A DNA stretch of 64,000 nt from an uncultured Bacilli bacterium (GCA_934725685.1 CAKVBX010000005.1:1-64000); one strand, 5' to 3'; counted from the first letter of the stretch, positions 6,788 to 15,307 are shown. A program made the numbers and translations. The notes: generated by a model from the letters alone, not told the origin.

Positions 6788-8839
6788 ATGGACGAAGAAT
6801 TAAAGCCCTTATTCACCCCGTGGAAAATCGGCAATGTCGAGATCAAGAACCGCATTGTCATGACCTCCATGGGCGGAACTTCTCTTCTCGGCTGGATGGA
6901 AATCAACCATTTTGACAAAGAAGCGGCCAAGTTCCTTCTCGATAAGGCGAAAAACAATGTCGGTTTGATTCTCCCCGGTATTCAACCGGTTTACAATCCG
7001 ATGCTCGGTCAGTGGCTCTACCGCAAGAAAGGCATGTATCGTGAACTGAAGAAGTTCATGGCGGAAATTCATAAGACCGGTGCGAAAATGTTCATCCAGT
7101 TAACGGCAGGATTCGGCCGCTCTTTCACCATCTCTCCGATGATGGAAAAACTCGCTTCCAATCCAGTTCTCAACGTGTTGAGCAAACCGGTCATGAATTT
7201 CGATAAAATCTGTGCTTCCTCCTCGGAAAGTCCTAATGTCTGGTCCGATAAAGTTTCTTCCCGTCCTATGATGGTCAAGGAAATCAGGCGTTTCATCGAA
7301 GCCTTTGCCAAGACGGCAAAGTTATTAAAAGATGCAGATGTCGACGGCGTCGAGATTCATGCGGTTCACGAAGGCTACCTCCTCGACCAGTTTACTCTTC
7401 CCTATATCAATAAGAGAACGGACGAATATGGCGGAAGCTTCGAGAACCGTTATCGTTTCCCTGTCGAAATTGTGAAAGCCATCAAGGAAACCTGCGGAAA
7501 AGACTTCCCAGTCTCTCTCCGTTTCTCCGTCATCAGTAAAGCGAAAGGTTTCCGCCTCGGTGCCCTTCCGGGAGAAGACTATGTCGAGGCCGGACGAAAT
7601 ATGGAAGAAGCCGAGAAGGCTGCCAAGTATCTTCAGGATGCCGGCTATGACATGCTGAACTGCGATAACGGCACCTACGATTCCTGGTATTGGGCTCATC
7701 CCCCGATTTACATGCCAGAAAACTGCAACCTTTCCGATGTTGAGCACATCAAGAGTTTTGTCTCCATCCCTGTCGTCTGTGCCGGCAGAATGGATCCGAG
7801 AGTTGGTGCCGAAGCCATCCAGGAAAACAAACTCGATGCCGTTGGTTTTGCAAGACCTTTCCTTGCTGATGGCGCATGGGTCTCCAAGATGATGGAAGGC
7901 AGGGAAGAGGAGATTCGTCCCTGCATCTGCTGTCACAACGGCTGCTTCAACATGACCAGATACAAAGGAAGCGCAAACGATCAGTCGCTCTCCGATTCAC
8001 TTCATATGGCACGCTGCGCCGTCAATGCCGAGACGATGCAGACAAATAAGCACTACATCAAGAAGGCCAAGAAAGCAAAACGCGTCGCCATCATCGGCGG
8101 CGGCATTGGCGGTATGGAAGCGGCCAGAGTCTTAGCCCTCCGCGGACATAAGCCGGTCATCTATGAAAAGGCTGATCACCTCGGCGGTGTCTTTGTCCCT
8201 GCCTCTTCCGCCTCTTTCAAGGAAAAACTGAGAAATCTCCTTTCCTGGTATGAACTCCAGATGAAGGACCTCTCTGTCGAAATCCACCTCAGCACCGAAG
8301 TGAAGGATCTTAAAGACATTCCAGCGGACGAATACATCATCGCTACAGGTTCTAAAGCCAGAAAGCTCCGCCTTCCCGGCTTTGAGAAGACCATTGAGGC
8401 GACGGAATATCTTTCTGGAAAGGATGTCGGAGAGCATGTCGCCGTCATCGGCGGTGGCCTCACTGGGTGCGAAATCGCCTATGAACTCTACCTCTCCGGC
8501 AAGAAACCACTGATTGTCGAAATGCAGGATGATCTCATCCGTCAGACCGGTATCTGTATGGCAAACAGCCAATATCTGAGAGACTTCTTCGCCCTTCATA
8601 AGGTCCCGGTCTATCTGGAAACGAAACTCAAGGAAGTGAAGGATAAGGAAATTGTCTGTGCGACCAAGGACGGAAAGGAACTCGTTCTCCCCTGTGATTC
8701 CGTCATTATGTCCGCCGGTTATATTCCGACTCCGCTCGCCAAAGAAGGAAAATATCTCCATTTGGTCGGGGACTGTGAGAAGGTGGGCAATCTCAGAAGC
8801 GTCATCTGGACGGCCTATGAGACGGCCATGAAAATCTAG
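6788..8839 (+). CDS. Old Yellow Enzyme / 2,4-dienoyl-CoA reductase-like flavo-iron-sulfur oxidoreductase
   Basis: A 683-residue, three-cofactor reductase of the FadH/BaiCD type. An FMN-binding TIM barrel (about 1-370) opens with FTPWKIGNVEIKNRIVMTSM and holds the HAVHEGYLL and RTDEYGGSFENR signatures. A 4Fe-4S motif follows (Cys379, Cys382, Cys386 and Cys410), then an FAD domain (AIIGGGIGGMEAA, about 436) with an embedded NAD(P) domain (AVIGGGLTGCEIA). Known relatives reduce C=C bonds of unsaturated acids, CoA esters or steroids. The usual HxxHGYL reads HAVHEGYL, one residue longer, so substrate geometry may differ. It is first in an operon with both aconitase X subunits, 11 bases before the large one, which suggests it reduces the dehydrated product. 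Ribosome binding site AAGGAG at 6775. Substrate unknown. Confidence 0.9.
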   Translation: MDEELKPLFTPWKIGNVEIKNRIVMTSMGGTSLLGWMEINHFDKEAAKFLLDKAKNNVGLILPGIQPVYNPMLGQWLYRKKGMYRELKKFMAEIHKTGAKMFIQLTAGFGRSFTISPMMEKLASNPVLNVLSKPVMNFDKICASSSESPNVWSDKVSSRPMMVKEIRRFIEAFAKTAKLLKDADVDGVEIHAVHEGYLLDQFTLPYINKRTDEYGGSFENRYRFPVEIVKAIKETCGKDFPVSLRFSVISKAKGFRLGALPGEDYVEAGRNMEEAEKAAKYLQDAGYDMLNCDNGTYDSWYWAHPPIYMPENCNLSDVEHIKSFVSIPVVCAGRMDPRVGAEAIQENKLDAVGFARPFLADGAWVSKMMEGREEEIRPCICCHNGCFNMTRYKGSANDQSLSDSLHMARCAVNAETMQTNKHYIKKAKKAKRVAIIGGGIGGMEAARVLALRGHKPVIYEKADHLGGVFVPASSASFKEKLRNLLSWYELQMKDLSVEIHLSTEVKDLKDIPADEYIIATGSKARKLRLPGFEKTIEATEYLSGKDVGEHVAVIGGGLTGCEIAYELYLSGKKPLIVEMQDDLIRQTGICMANSQYLRDFFALHKVPVYLETKLKEVKDKEIVCATKDGKELVLPCDSVIMSAGYIPTPLAKEGKYLHLVGDCEKVGNLRSVIWTAYETAMKI

Positions 8840-8850
8840 GAGGTAACATC

Positions 8851-10149
8851 ATGTACGAACCGAAAATGAAACTGACCGAAGAGCAGCTTGCGATTCTTCA
8901 TGGTCAGAACGGCCAGGCGCAGGCCAAGATGATGGAAGTCCTCGTCCGGTACGGCGATGTCTTCCATGCCGAACGTCTCGTTAAAGTCACACATCGGAAG
9001 AGCCATTTCGTCACATCCTTCGGCATCAATATGCTCAAGCCTGTCTACCCGCTGATGGATGAACTCATCGCTTCCGGATGTAAAGTCGACGAAGGCTTCA
9101 CGATGGATCCCCGTCCGCTGGATTACAAGAATGTATCGTGCGGTCCTCTCGAGAAGTTCGTCTTCTCTAACATCATGTACGGAAAACAGAAGCACTACGA
9201 AGAACAGCTCTCTGCAATCGGCCTTGCTGATAAGAGCGGCTTCACCTGCACCTGCTATCTCAAGGAAGTGGGCAATACTCCGAAGAAAGGCGATATTCTC
9301 TCTTGGAGTGAATCCTCCGCCGTCGTCTTCGCTAATTCTGTCTTAGGTGCCCGCTGCAACCGTAATTCTGGTATTCTTGATACGTTTGGTGCTATCATGG
9401 GTCTTGTTCCGGAATTTGGCTTCCTCACCGATGAAGGAAGAAAAGCAACTTGGAAAGTTATTGTCAAGACGACAAAGAAGCCTGAGGCGCAGATTTTGGG
9501 CTCTGCCATCGGCATGAAAGTCATGGAAGAAGTCCCCTATGTCTATGGACTCGACCAGTACCTGAAAGACCTTCCTGACGAGGATACTCTCGCCTATCTC
9601 AAGGACTTCGGCGCTGCGACCGCCAGCAATGGCGCTGTCGGCCTTTACCATATCGACAAAATCACTCCGGAAGCCAAAGAACTCGGGGAAAGTTTAGTCA
9701 GAGAAGATGCCAAGACCTACATCATCGATGATGAAGAACTTGAACGTGTCTACCGTTCCTATCCCATCATGTGGAAGAAAAAGGACAGTAAACCGCATAA
9801 GGCCTTTATCGGCTGCCCGCATCTCACCCTCCGTCAGCTTGAGGATTGGACCAATCGCATGACTGCTTCCCTCAAAGAGACCAGGAAAGAGAAACTTGTT
9901 GTCAACACAATCTTCACTGCAGCTCCTGCCGTCATCGAAGAATTCCAAAAGAGTGAAAAGTATGCCGAGTTTGTCAAGACCGGCGCCCATCTTTCCTACA
10001 TTTGTCCCTTGATGTATATGGATAATCCGGTTGCGGGCGGAAAACCGATCATCACCAATTCCAACAAGCTCCGTACCTATACTAAGGCCCGTTATTATAA
10101 GGATGATGAGATTCTTGCTATCATCACCGGAAAGGAAGTCTGCAGATGA
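8851..10149 (+). CDS. Aconitase X, catalytic (large) subunit
   Basis: A 432-residue member of the AcnX catalytic family (formerly DUF521). It carries iron-sulfur dehydratase chemistry but is not a TCA aconitase. Conserved family blocks are visible: SFGINMLKPVYPLMDELI, SCGPLEKFVFSNIMYGKQ, SGFTCTCYL, LGARCNRNSGILDTFGA, an FIGCPHLT block near 320 and a C-terminal NSNKLRTY. Characterised relatives are cis-3-hydroxy-L-proline dehydratase (bacteria) and phosphomevalonate dehydratase (archaea). It overlaps the small subunit by 4 bases (ATGA), so the two are made together as a split enzyme. No mevalonate gene or proline-catabolic gene lies near, so the substrate remains open. The ribosome binding site is AGGAGG at the end of the reductase gene. 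Confidence 0.88.
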   Translation: MYEPKMKLTEEQLAILHGQNGQAQAKMMEVLVRYGDVFHAERLVKVTHRKSHFVTSFGINMLKPVYPLMDELIASGCKVDEGFTMDPRPLDYKNVSCGPLEKFVFSNIMYGKQKHYEEQLSAIGLADKSGFTCTCYLKEVGNTPKKGDILSWSESSAVVFANSVLGARCNRNSGILDTFGAIMGLVPEFGFLTDEGRKATWKVIVKTTKKPEAQILGSAIGMKVMEEVPYVYGLDQYLKDLPDEDTLAYLKDFGAATASNGAVGLYHIDKITPEAKELGESLVREDAKTYIIDDEELERVYRSYPIMWKKKDSKPHKAFIGCPHLTLRQLEDWTNRMTASLKETRKEKLVVNTIFTAAPAVIEEFQKSEKYAEFVKTGAHLSYICPLMYMDNPVAGGKPIITNSNKLRTYTKARYYKDDEILAIITGKEVCR

Positions 10150-10595
10150 AAGAATTCAAAGGTAGAGTCCTCTTCGGAGGAACGTTCAAAGGCGAAGCCG
10201 TCGTTTCCCATCATGGACTGAACACCCTGGCAAGTTTCCAGACCAGCGCTCTGATTCCGACTGCGACCAAGATTGTCGTCGGCGATCAGAACAATCCTGA
10301 TCTTTACAAGAAGAACATCACCGGCAAGGCCCTCTGTCTTCCCCAAACCATCGGTTCCACGACCGGAGGGATGGTCATTCAGACCGTCGCAGTCCGCGAC
10401 CTTGCTCCGAAGGTCTGGCTTTTCTCCAAAAGTATTGATCCGTTAGCAGCCTCCGGCATCATCCTCTCCAACGTCTGGAATGATGTCGGCCTGATTGCCA
10501 TCGATGAACTCGGTGATGAGTTCCTCGACACGGTCAAGACCGGCGATACGATTGAAGTCAAAGAAGACGGCACTGTCGTCGTTTACGAAAAATAA
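10146..10595 (+). CDS. Aconitase X, swivel (small) subunit
   Basis: A 149-residue AcnX swivelling domain (formerly DUF126). It opens with FKGRVLFGGTFKGEAVVSHH and holds the QTIGSTTGGMVIQ loop, which in this family bears the catalytic serine region. In other bacteria and archaea it is fused to the large subunit or sits next to it; here it is separate and overlaps the large-subunit stop by 4 bases. Together they should form one iron-sulfur hydro-lyase. The gene also precedes the zinc-ribbon gene by 14 bases, so the operon probably runs to 11011. Confidence 0.88.
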   Translation: MKEFKGRVLFGGTFKGEAVVSHHGLNTLASFQTSALIPTATKIVVGDQNNPDLYKKNITGKALCLPQTIGSTTGGMVIQTVAVRDLAPKVWLFSKSIDPLAASGIILSNVWNDVGLIAIDELGDEFLDTVKTGDTIEVKEDGTVVVYEK

Positions 10596-10609
10596 GGAGA
10601 ACCATTACC

Positions 10610-11011
10610 ATGGAAAATGTACATTTTTGCCCGCATTGCGGGGCCCAGATTACCGACAATGACAAATTCTGCCCTAATTGCGGTGCTTCGTTAGCTGATT
10701 CGACGGAAGAAAGTCCGAAAGCGGCAAGCTATCAGTCTGCTCCGAGTCAGACTTACTATCAGCCTTACAGCGCAAAAGGCTCCTCCGGCGGAAGTCCGGT
10801 TGCCGGTCTTGTTTTCGGCATCCTGAGTGTCGTTTTGGGTGGATGGCTTTGGTCTATTCTCGGCATCGTCTTCTCTAAGCCGCAGAAAAACACGGATTCT
10901 AAAGCAAAAGCCGGCTTCATTCTCTCCATCATCGGTCTCGCCATTTCTCTGCTCTATACGATCTTGCTGATTGTCAATATTGTCTCATACGTGAGAACCG
11001 GTCAGATCTGA
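10610..11011 (+). CDS. Zinc-ribbon membrane protein with DUF4190-like domain
   Basis: A 133-residue protein. A single zinc ribbon (FCPHCGAQITDNDKFCPNCG, residues 5-24) has two CxxC pairs. A Ser/Gln/Tyr-rich linker (about 28-62) follows, then two hydrophobic helices (about 65-88 and 101-125) joined by a short charged loop. This is the plan of the common zinc_ribbon_2 plus DUF4190 proteins of Bacillota, which have no agreed function. It follows the AcnX small subunit by 14 bases with an AGGAG site, so it is probably co-transcribed, though a role in that pathway is not implied by its domains. Confidence 0.75.
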   Translation: MENVHFCPHCGAQITDNDKFCPNCGASLADSTEESPKAASYQSAPSQTYYQPYSAKGSSGGSPVAGLVFGILSVVLGGWLWSILGIVFSKPQKNTDSKAKAGFILSIIGLAISLLYTILLIVNIVSYVRTGQI

Positions 11012-11088
11012 TTTTCTCTGTAAGGGAAAACGAGGGCTTTTCCCTGTCATTCCGGTTGATTTTTGAAGACAAACACAGTTGGCTGCGA

Positions 11089-11094
11089 TATAAT
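11089..11094 (+). promoter_or_regulatory. -10 box of gpmA
   Basis: A perfect TATAAT lies 26 bases before the gpmA ATG. No convincing -35 box is seen at 16-18 bases; TTGAAG sits 20 bases upstream. Confidence 0.45.
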
Positions 11095-11120
11095 GAAGTG
11101 TCAATTTTAGGAGGATCACT

Positions 11121-11870
11121 ATGATCAAATTAGTTCTTATCCGTCACGGTGAGAGTGAATGGAACAAACTCAATCTTTTCACCGGCTGGACCGACGTTGA
11201 GCTCTCTGAAAAAGGCGTTCAGGAAGCCATCAACGGCGGAAAACTTCTGAATGAGGAAGGATATCGTTTCGATATCGCCTTCACGTCTACCCTCAAGAGA
11301 GCCATTCATACCTGCTGGCATGTTCTTGATGGTGTCGATCAGGCCTACATCCCGGTCATCAAAGACTATCACCTCAATGAGAGACACTATGGTGCCCTTC
11401 AGGGTCTCAACAAGGCAGAGACTACTGCCAAGTATGGTGCCGAACAGGTCCATCAGTGGAGAAGATCTTTCGATATCGCTCCGCCGGCCCTCGATCCCGA
11501 AGATAAGAGAAACCCTGCTCTTCAGGATGCCTACAAGGGGATCGACCCGAAGGAACTTCCGCTCCATGAATCCCTCAAGGATACCATCGCCAGAGTCGTT
11601 CCTTACTACAATGAGAAAATTGTTCCGGAAATCAAGGCCGGAAAGCACGTTCTCATCGCTGCCCATGGCAACTCTTTAAGAGCTCTTGTCAAATATCTTG
11701 ACAACATCTCCGATGAGGATATTGCTGGACTCAACATTCCTACCGGTGTCCCGCTCGTCTATGAACTTGATGAAGACCTCAAGCCGATCAAACATTATTA
11801 CCTCGGCGACCAGGAAGCCATCAACGCCAAGATTAACGCCGTCAAGAATCAGGATTCCATCAAGAAGTAA
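11121..11870 (+). CDS. gpmA: 2,3-bisphosphoglycerate-dependent phosphoglycerate mutase
   Basis: Interconverts 3- and 2-phosphoglycerate in glycolysis. The 249-residue length matches the family. The phospho-accepting histidine lies in LIRHGESEWNKLNLFTGW, the second pair of active-site residues in ERHYGALQGLNK, and the second histidine in AAHGNSLRALVKYL near residue 180. Transcribed alone from a TATAAT at 11089, with AGGAGG before the ATG, and ended by a strong hairpin at 11890. Together with fba at 30869 it is one of the glycolytic genes of the window. Confidence 0.97.
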   Translation: MIKLVLIRHGESEWNKLNLFTGWTDVELSEKGVQEAINGGKLLNEEGYRFDIAFTSTLKRAIHTCWHVLDGVDQAYIPVIKDYHLNERHYGALQGLNKAETTAKYGAEQVHQWRRSFDIAPPALDPEDKRNPALQDAYKGIDPKELPLHESLKDTIARVVPYYNEKIVPEIKAGKHVLIAAHGNSLRALVKYLDNISDEDIAGLNIPTGVPLVYELDEDLKPIKHYYLGDQEAINAKINAVKNQDSIKK

Positions 11871-11889
11871 ATCCAAAAGCACAAACAAA

Positions 11890-11922
11890 AAAGAGAGATT
11901 GCATCATGCAGTCCCTCTTTTT
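11890..11922. terminator. Bidirectional terminator between gpmA and the zinc-ribbon gene
   Basis: A 14-pair stem with one mismatch (11890-11903 with 11907-11920) and a TCA loop. It is flanked by A-rich sequence on the left and T on the right, so it serves both convergent genes. Confidence 0.8.
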
Positions 11923-11938
11923 CGATGGACAAAGTGAA

Positions 11939-12427
11939 TTAGTCTAACCGTTCTCCGCAGGAATTGCAGAATCGGGCATCACTCGGATTGGAAACATGAC
12001 ACTTCGGGCAGGTCTTCGTCAGAGCCTTTCCGCAGGAATTGCAGAACTTTGCCTCCCCTTTGTTCGTTCCTCCGCAATGAGGACAGACGATTTCCTTGCT
12101 GTTGCCCATCATATCGGAAATACCGGTTTCCTTCATGTATTCTTTGGCGTAGGGGACGGAGATTTTCATCATCTTTTTCTGGATGAACGGAATGAGAGTG
12201 ATGAAGAATCCTACGAAGGAGATTGTCATGAGAAAACCGCAAATCGGCATGACGACCATGATACCGGGGTTATCCGGCGTCATCAACGTGAAACTAACGA
12301 TGATTCCGACGATACTCCCGAGAAAGAGGACGGAAAAGAGAACGAGCAAGGCAATTCTCCCTTTGCTTAAGCTCTTCTTGGGTCCTGCTTCGACAGGTCG
12401 ATTCTGATACTGGTGGTTTTTCTTCAT
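11939..12427 (-). CDS. Membrane protein with C-terminal double zinc ribbon
   Basis: A 162-residue protein: a basic N-terminus, two transmembrane helices (about 25-47 and 58-82), a soluble stretch with YAKEYMKETGISDMM, and a double zinc ribbon at the C-terminus (CPHCGGTNKGEAKFCNSCG and CPKCHVSNPSDARFCNSCG). The order is the reverse of the zinc-ribbon protein at 10610, which carries its ribbon at the N-terminus. Such double-ribbon domains are thought to mediate protein contacts. Function unknown. It stands alone between a shared terminator and the divergent ppiB. Confidence 0.75.
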   Translation of the reverse strand: MKKNHQYQNRPVEAGPKKSLSKGRIALLVLFSVLFLGSIVGIIVSFTLMTPDNPGIMVVMPICGFLMTISFVGFFITLIPFIQKKMMKISVPYAKEYMKETGISDMMGNSKEIVCPHCGGTNKGEAKFCNSCGKALTKTCPKCHVSNPSDARFCNSCGERLD

Positions 12428-12476
12428 AGAAAGTTCCTCCTTGATGACTTCATTATATCATGTAGGAAAATCGATT

Positions 12477-12485
12477 TGATATAAT
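12477..12485 (+). promoter_or_regulatory. Extended -10 promoter of ppiB-holA
   Basis: TGATATAAT (extended -10, TGnTATAAT) lies 26 bases before the ppiB ATG. The -35 region is weak, as is usual for extended -10 promoters. Confidence 0.55.
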
Positions 12486-12510
12486 AAAGGACGAAAAGAG
12501 GACACAGAAA

Positions 12511-13011
12511 ATGATTATTCTCAACATCAAAGATTTCGGAAAAGTCGAAATCGAACTTGATTATGAAAATGCGCCCAACACCTGCGCCAACTTCGTCGAA
12601 TTAGTCAATAAGGGCTTCTATGACGGCCTCACCTTCCATCGTATCATCAAGGGCTTCATGATTCAGGGCGGTGACCCGGTCGGAAACGGAACCGGCGGCC
12701 CGGGTTTCACCATCGAAGGTGAATTCCTCATGAACCATCATAAGAACAACCTTTCCCATCAGCGCGGCGTGATTTCCATGGCCCGTGCCATGGATCCCAA
12801 CTCCGCTGGAAGCCAGTTCTTCATCTGCGATGCGGATGACGATTTTCTCGACGGACAGTATGCTTCCTTCGGAAAAGTCACTTCCGGAATTGAAGTCATC
12901 GATAAGGTCGCTTCCGTTCGTACGGACAGAAACGATGCTCCGCTCACCAAGGTCGTCATCGAATCCATCAAAGCCGTCGATGAACCGGAACCGAAGCCGG
13001 TCCGCCAATAA
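12511..13011 (+). CDS. Cyclophilin-type peptidyl-prolyl cis-trans isomerase
   Basis: A 166-residue cyclophilin with no signal peptide, so a cytosolic folding helper. Signature blocks are FHRIIKGFMIQGGDP (active-site Arg), GPGFTIEGEF, SMARAMDPNSAGSQFFI and YASFGKVTSGIEVIDKVA. Bacillota PpiB proteins are usually about 140-170 residues, as here. It is followed 3 bases later by holA, so the two are co-transcribed. Confidence 0.95.
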   Translation: MIILNIKDFGKVEIELDYENAPNTCANFVELVNKGFYDGLTFHRIIKGFMIQGGDPVGNGTGGPGFTIEGEFLMNHHKNNLSHQRGVISMARAMDPNSAGSQFFICDADDDFLDGQYASFGKVTSGIEVIDKVASVRTDRNDAPLTKVVIESIKAVDEPEPKPVRQ

Positions 13012-13014
13012 AGA

Positions 13015-14007
13015 ATGGTCAAAGTTTTCTTCGGCCCGGATCCCGGATACACGTATCATACTGCCGTCAAAGAACTGAAAAAGGCACTCAATCCGGTCGA
13101 TTTCGGAAAAATCGATCGAATGGACGGGTATAAGGATCCGGTCTCTTTTATCGTAGAGTCCTGCCAGACGATTTCCTTATTCTGTCCGCATAAGACAATC
13201 CTTGTTTCCAACGCGTATTTTTTCACGGATAACAAAAACAAGAAGGGAACACTGAAGGAATCCGAACAGAATTACGGAATGCTCGAAGATTATCTTCTCA
13301 ATCCGTCCACCGAAACGGACCTTTATTTTGTCGTTCCCGGTCCTATCTCACGGACTGGTTCTCCCAATAAGGCACTCTCTTCTCCTGCAGTGACGCTCGT
13401 CTCCTGCGATATTCCGACGGACGAAGACTATATCATGCTCGCTTTCCGAAGAGCGAAAGAGGAGAAGAGGGAAATCGACAAGGATGCCGCCGATCTGCTT
13501 CTGAAACGGACCAAAGGGGATTATCTCTCCTTCTCCAACAATTTGGATAAACTTTTCTGCTATACGAATCATGTGATGAAGGTGGATGTCGAAGAAATGG
13601 TCTATAAGCCTCTGGAGGACAACGTCTTTTCGATTGTCTCCTATCTGATGAAAGGAAAGACCAATGAAGCAGTCCGGGCCTACGAGGAACTGAAGAGAAA
13701 TGGCATTGATATTCTTTCTCTGCTTCCGATTTTTGCAAGCCAATTCAACCGTATGGCACTGGTCAAATACATGACAGCCTCCGGTTATCCGAAGGATGCC
13801 ATCGTCAAGGAACTCAGGATGAGCCCTGGCATGCTCTATTACACCCAGAGGGATGTCAAGAACATCCCGATGTACGTTTTTGTCGATGCGATGTCAGGAC
13901 TGTTCGAAGTCGAAAAGAATATCAAAATCAATCTGGATGATGCGGATACAAGAATGCTTTCCTATCTGCTTCTTTTCAGCCGGAATTATCTGAGAGGAAT
14001 CCTTTAA
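13015..14007 (+). CDS. holA: DNA polymerase III delta subunit
   Basis: The clamp-loader subunit that opens the beta sliding clamp. The 330-residue length and the order of blocks fit HolA: an N-terminal AAA-like fold beginning VKVFFGPDPGYTYH (where others have a short nucleotide-like loop), the LDKLFCYT segment in the middle domain, and the C-terminal helical part with LLPIFASQFNRMALVKYM and the final LLLFSRNYLRGIL. In Bacillota it is often adjacent to rpsT, as here (rpsT is convergent at 14091). Sequence is divergent, as is normal for this subunit. Confidence 0.9.
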   Translation: MVKVFFGPDPGYTYHTAVKELKKALNPVDFGKIDRMDGYKDPVSFIVESCQTISLFCPHKTILVSNAYFFTDNKNKKGTLKESEQNYGMLEDYLLNPSTETDLYFVVPGPISRTGSPNKALSSPAVTLVSCDIPTDEDYIMLAFRRAKEEKREIDKDAADLLLKRTKGDYLSFSNNLDKLFCYTNHVMKVDVEEMVYKPLEDNVFSIVSYLMKGKTNEAVRAYEELKRNGIDILSLLPIFASQFNRMALVKYMTASGYPKDAIVKELRMSPGMLYYTQRDVKNIPMYVFVDAMSGLFEVEKNIKINLDDADTRMLSYLLLFSRNYLRGIL

Positions 14008-14043
14008 GCGGAATTCTCTGTCTGTTTTTCAGAAAATCGACAT

Positions 14044-14072
14044 AAAAAAAGACCAGCAAAAACTGGTCTTTT
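14044..14072. terminator. Bidirectional terminator between holA and rpsT
   Basis: Stem AAAAGACCAG/CTGGTCTTTT (14047-14056 with 14063-14072), loop CAAAAA, with A and T runs at the flanks. Serves both convergent genes. Confidence 0.85.
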
Positions 14073-14090
14073 CATATCTTTGAAGGAAGA

Positions 14091-14384
14091 TTACTTGGCT
14101 TCTTCGGTGGAGGCAGGCTCAGCTTTGAGACCGTTGACAGCCTTCATAAGAGAGCTCTTCTGACGGGAAGCGGTGTTGAGCTTCTGGATGCCTTCCTTGA
14201 CAGACTTGTCAATGAGGGCAATAGCTTCGGGAAGAAGCTTTTCGGCGAGTTCAAGATCCTTGTTTGCAACAGCGGCCTTGACCTTCTTGATCGCAGTTCT
14301 CATCTTGGATTTGAAAGCAGCATGATGCTGTCTGTTTCTCTCATCGATTAAGATACGTTTCTGCTGTGATTTGATGTTAGCCAT
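14091..14384 (-). CDS. rpsT: 30S ribosomal protein S20
   Basis: A 97-residue, lysine- and alanine-rich helical protein that binds 16S rRNA. It opens with MANIKSQQKRILIDERNRQ, the hallmark of S20, and has the NTASRQKSSLMKAVNGL block near the C-terminus. A short acidic tail (PASTEEAK) extends past the usual end. Expressed from a strong promoter at 14443-14471. Confidence 0.97.
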   Translation of the reverse strand: MANIKSQQKRILIDERNRQHHAAFKSKMRTAIKKVKAAVANKDLELAEKLLPEAIALIDKSVKEGIQKLNTASRQKSSLMKAVNGLKAEPASTEEAK

Positions 14385-14442
14385 TTTTCTAATCTCCTAT
14401 TTATTGTCTATAAAAATTAAAAACTGTTTCCAGCGGTATAGA

Positions 14443-14471
14443 ATTATACTAGAAATCCCGTCCTATTTCAA
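14443..14471 (-). promoter_or_regulatory. Promoter of rpsT
   Basis: On the minus strand TTGAAA (14466-14471), 17-base spacer, TATAAT (14443-14448): a near-consensus site about 60 bases before the rpsT ATG. Confidence 0.7.
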
Positions 14472-14638
14472 TACCAAAAATGAATTTCCTTAGACTTTCC
14501 GGGTGTCATAGTTCTGTTTCCTATGTTTTTCTGTATTTTCGTTTTTTTAGGTGGAAGATAATAGATTTTCTTCGCAATATAGGACAAGGCGGAATCGGAG
14601 GAAATCATACGGAAACTAATAAAATGGATGGCATTCCG

Positions 14639-14647
14639 TGATATAAT
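14639..14647 (+). promoter_or_regulatory. Extended -10 promoter of deoC
   Basis: TGATATAAT lies 22 bases before the deoC ATG, with no clear -35 box. The same 9-base extended -10 precedes ppiB at 12477. Confidence 0.5.
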
Positions 14648-14668
14648 CAAGCGAAAGAGGTAATTACC

Positions 14669-15307
14669 ATGGAATACAATCGTATGATCGACCACACCCT
14701 GCTCGCCAGTGATGCCACCGAAGCGCAGATCAAGAAAATCTGTGACGAAGCGAAGACCTATCATTTCGCTTCCGTCTGCGTCAATCCCTGCTGGGTTTCG
14801 TTCTGTGCCGAAGAACTGAAAGGGACTGATTCCAAAGTCTGTACCGTCATCGGCTTCCCTCTCGGTGCCACCAGCACGAAAAGCAAGGAAGAAGAAATCA
14901 GACAAGCCATCCTTGATGGCGCCGAAGAACTCGATATGGTCATCAATATCGGAAAGCTTAAAGACCATCAGGATGACTACGTCGAAAACGAAATCCGTTC
15001 TCTTAAGAAAATCTGCGGAAAGCTCGTTCTCAAAGTCATCATCGAGACCTGCCTTCTTACCGATGAGGAGAAGGTCCGTGTCTGTCTGCTCGCCAAGAAG
15101 GCGGGTGCTGACTTCGTCAAGACTTCCACCGGTTTTTCCAAGTGGGGTGCCAAGGTCGAAGATGTCGCTCTCATGAGAAAGACGGTCGGCTCGGAGATGG
15201 GAGTCAAAGCTTCCGGCGGTGTCCGTAACAAGGAAGAGATGGAAGCGATGATCAAGGCCGGTGCCACTAGAATAGGAACCAGCCACGGCGTCGAACTTGT
15301 CAAGTGA
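14669..15307 (+). CDS. deoC: Deoxyribose-phosphate aldolase
   Basis: Class I aldolase that splits 2-deoxyribose-5-phosphate into acetaldehyde and glyceraldehyde-3-phosphate, the last step of deoxynucleoside breakdown. The 212-residue TIM barrel has MIDHTLL at the N-terminus, the Schiff-base lysine in LVLKVIIETCLL and the second lysine in GVKASGGVRN, plus DFVKTSTGF. Monocistronic between rpsT and RNase J, with an AGAGG site. It fits with the nucleoside transporter at 25358-30359, though the two are not in one operon. Confidence 0.96.
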   Translation: MEYNRMIDHTLLASDATEAQIKKICDEAKTYHFASVCVNPCWVSFCAEELKGTDSKVCTVIGFPLGATSTKSKEEEIRQAILDGAEELDMVINIGKLKDHQDDYVENEIRSLKKICGKLVLKVIIETCLLTDEEKVRVCLLAKKAGADFVKTSTGFSKWGAKVEDVALMRKTVGSEMGVKASGGVRNKEEMEAMIKAGATRIGTSHGVELVK

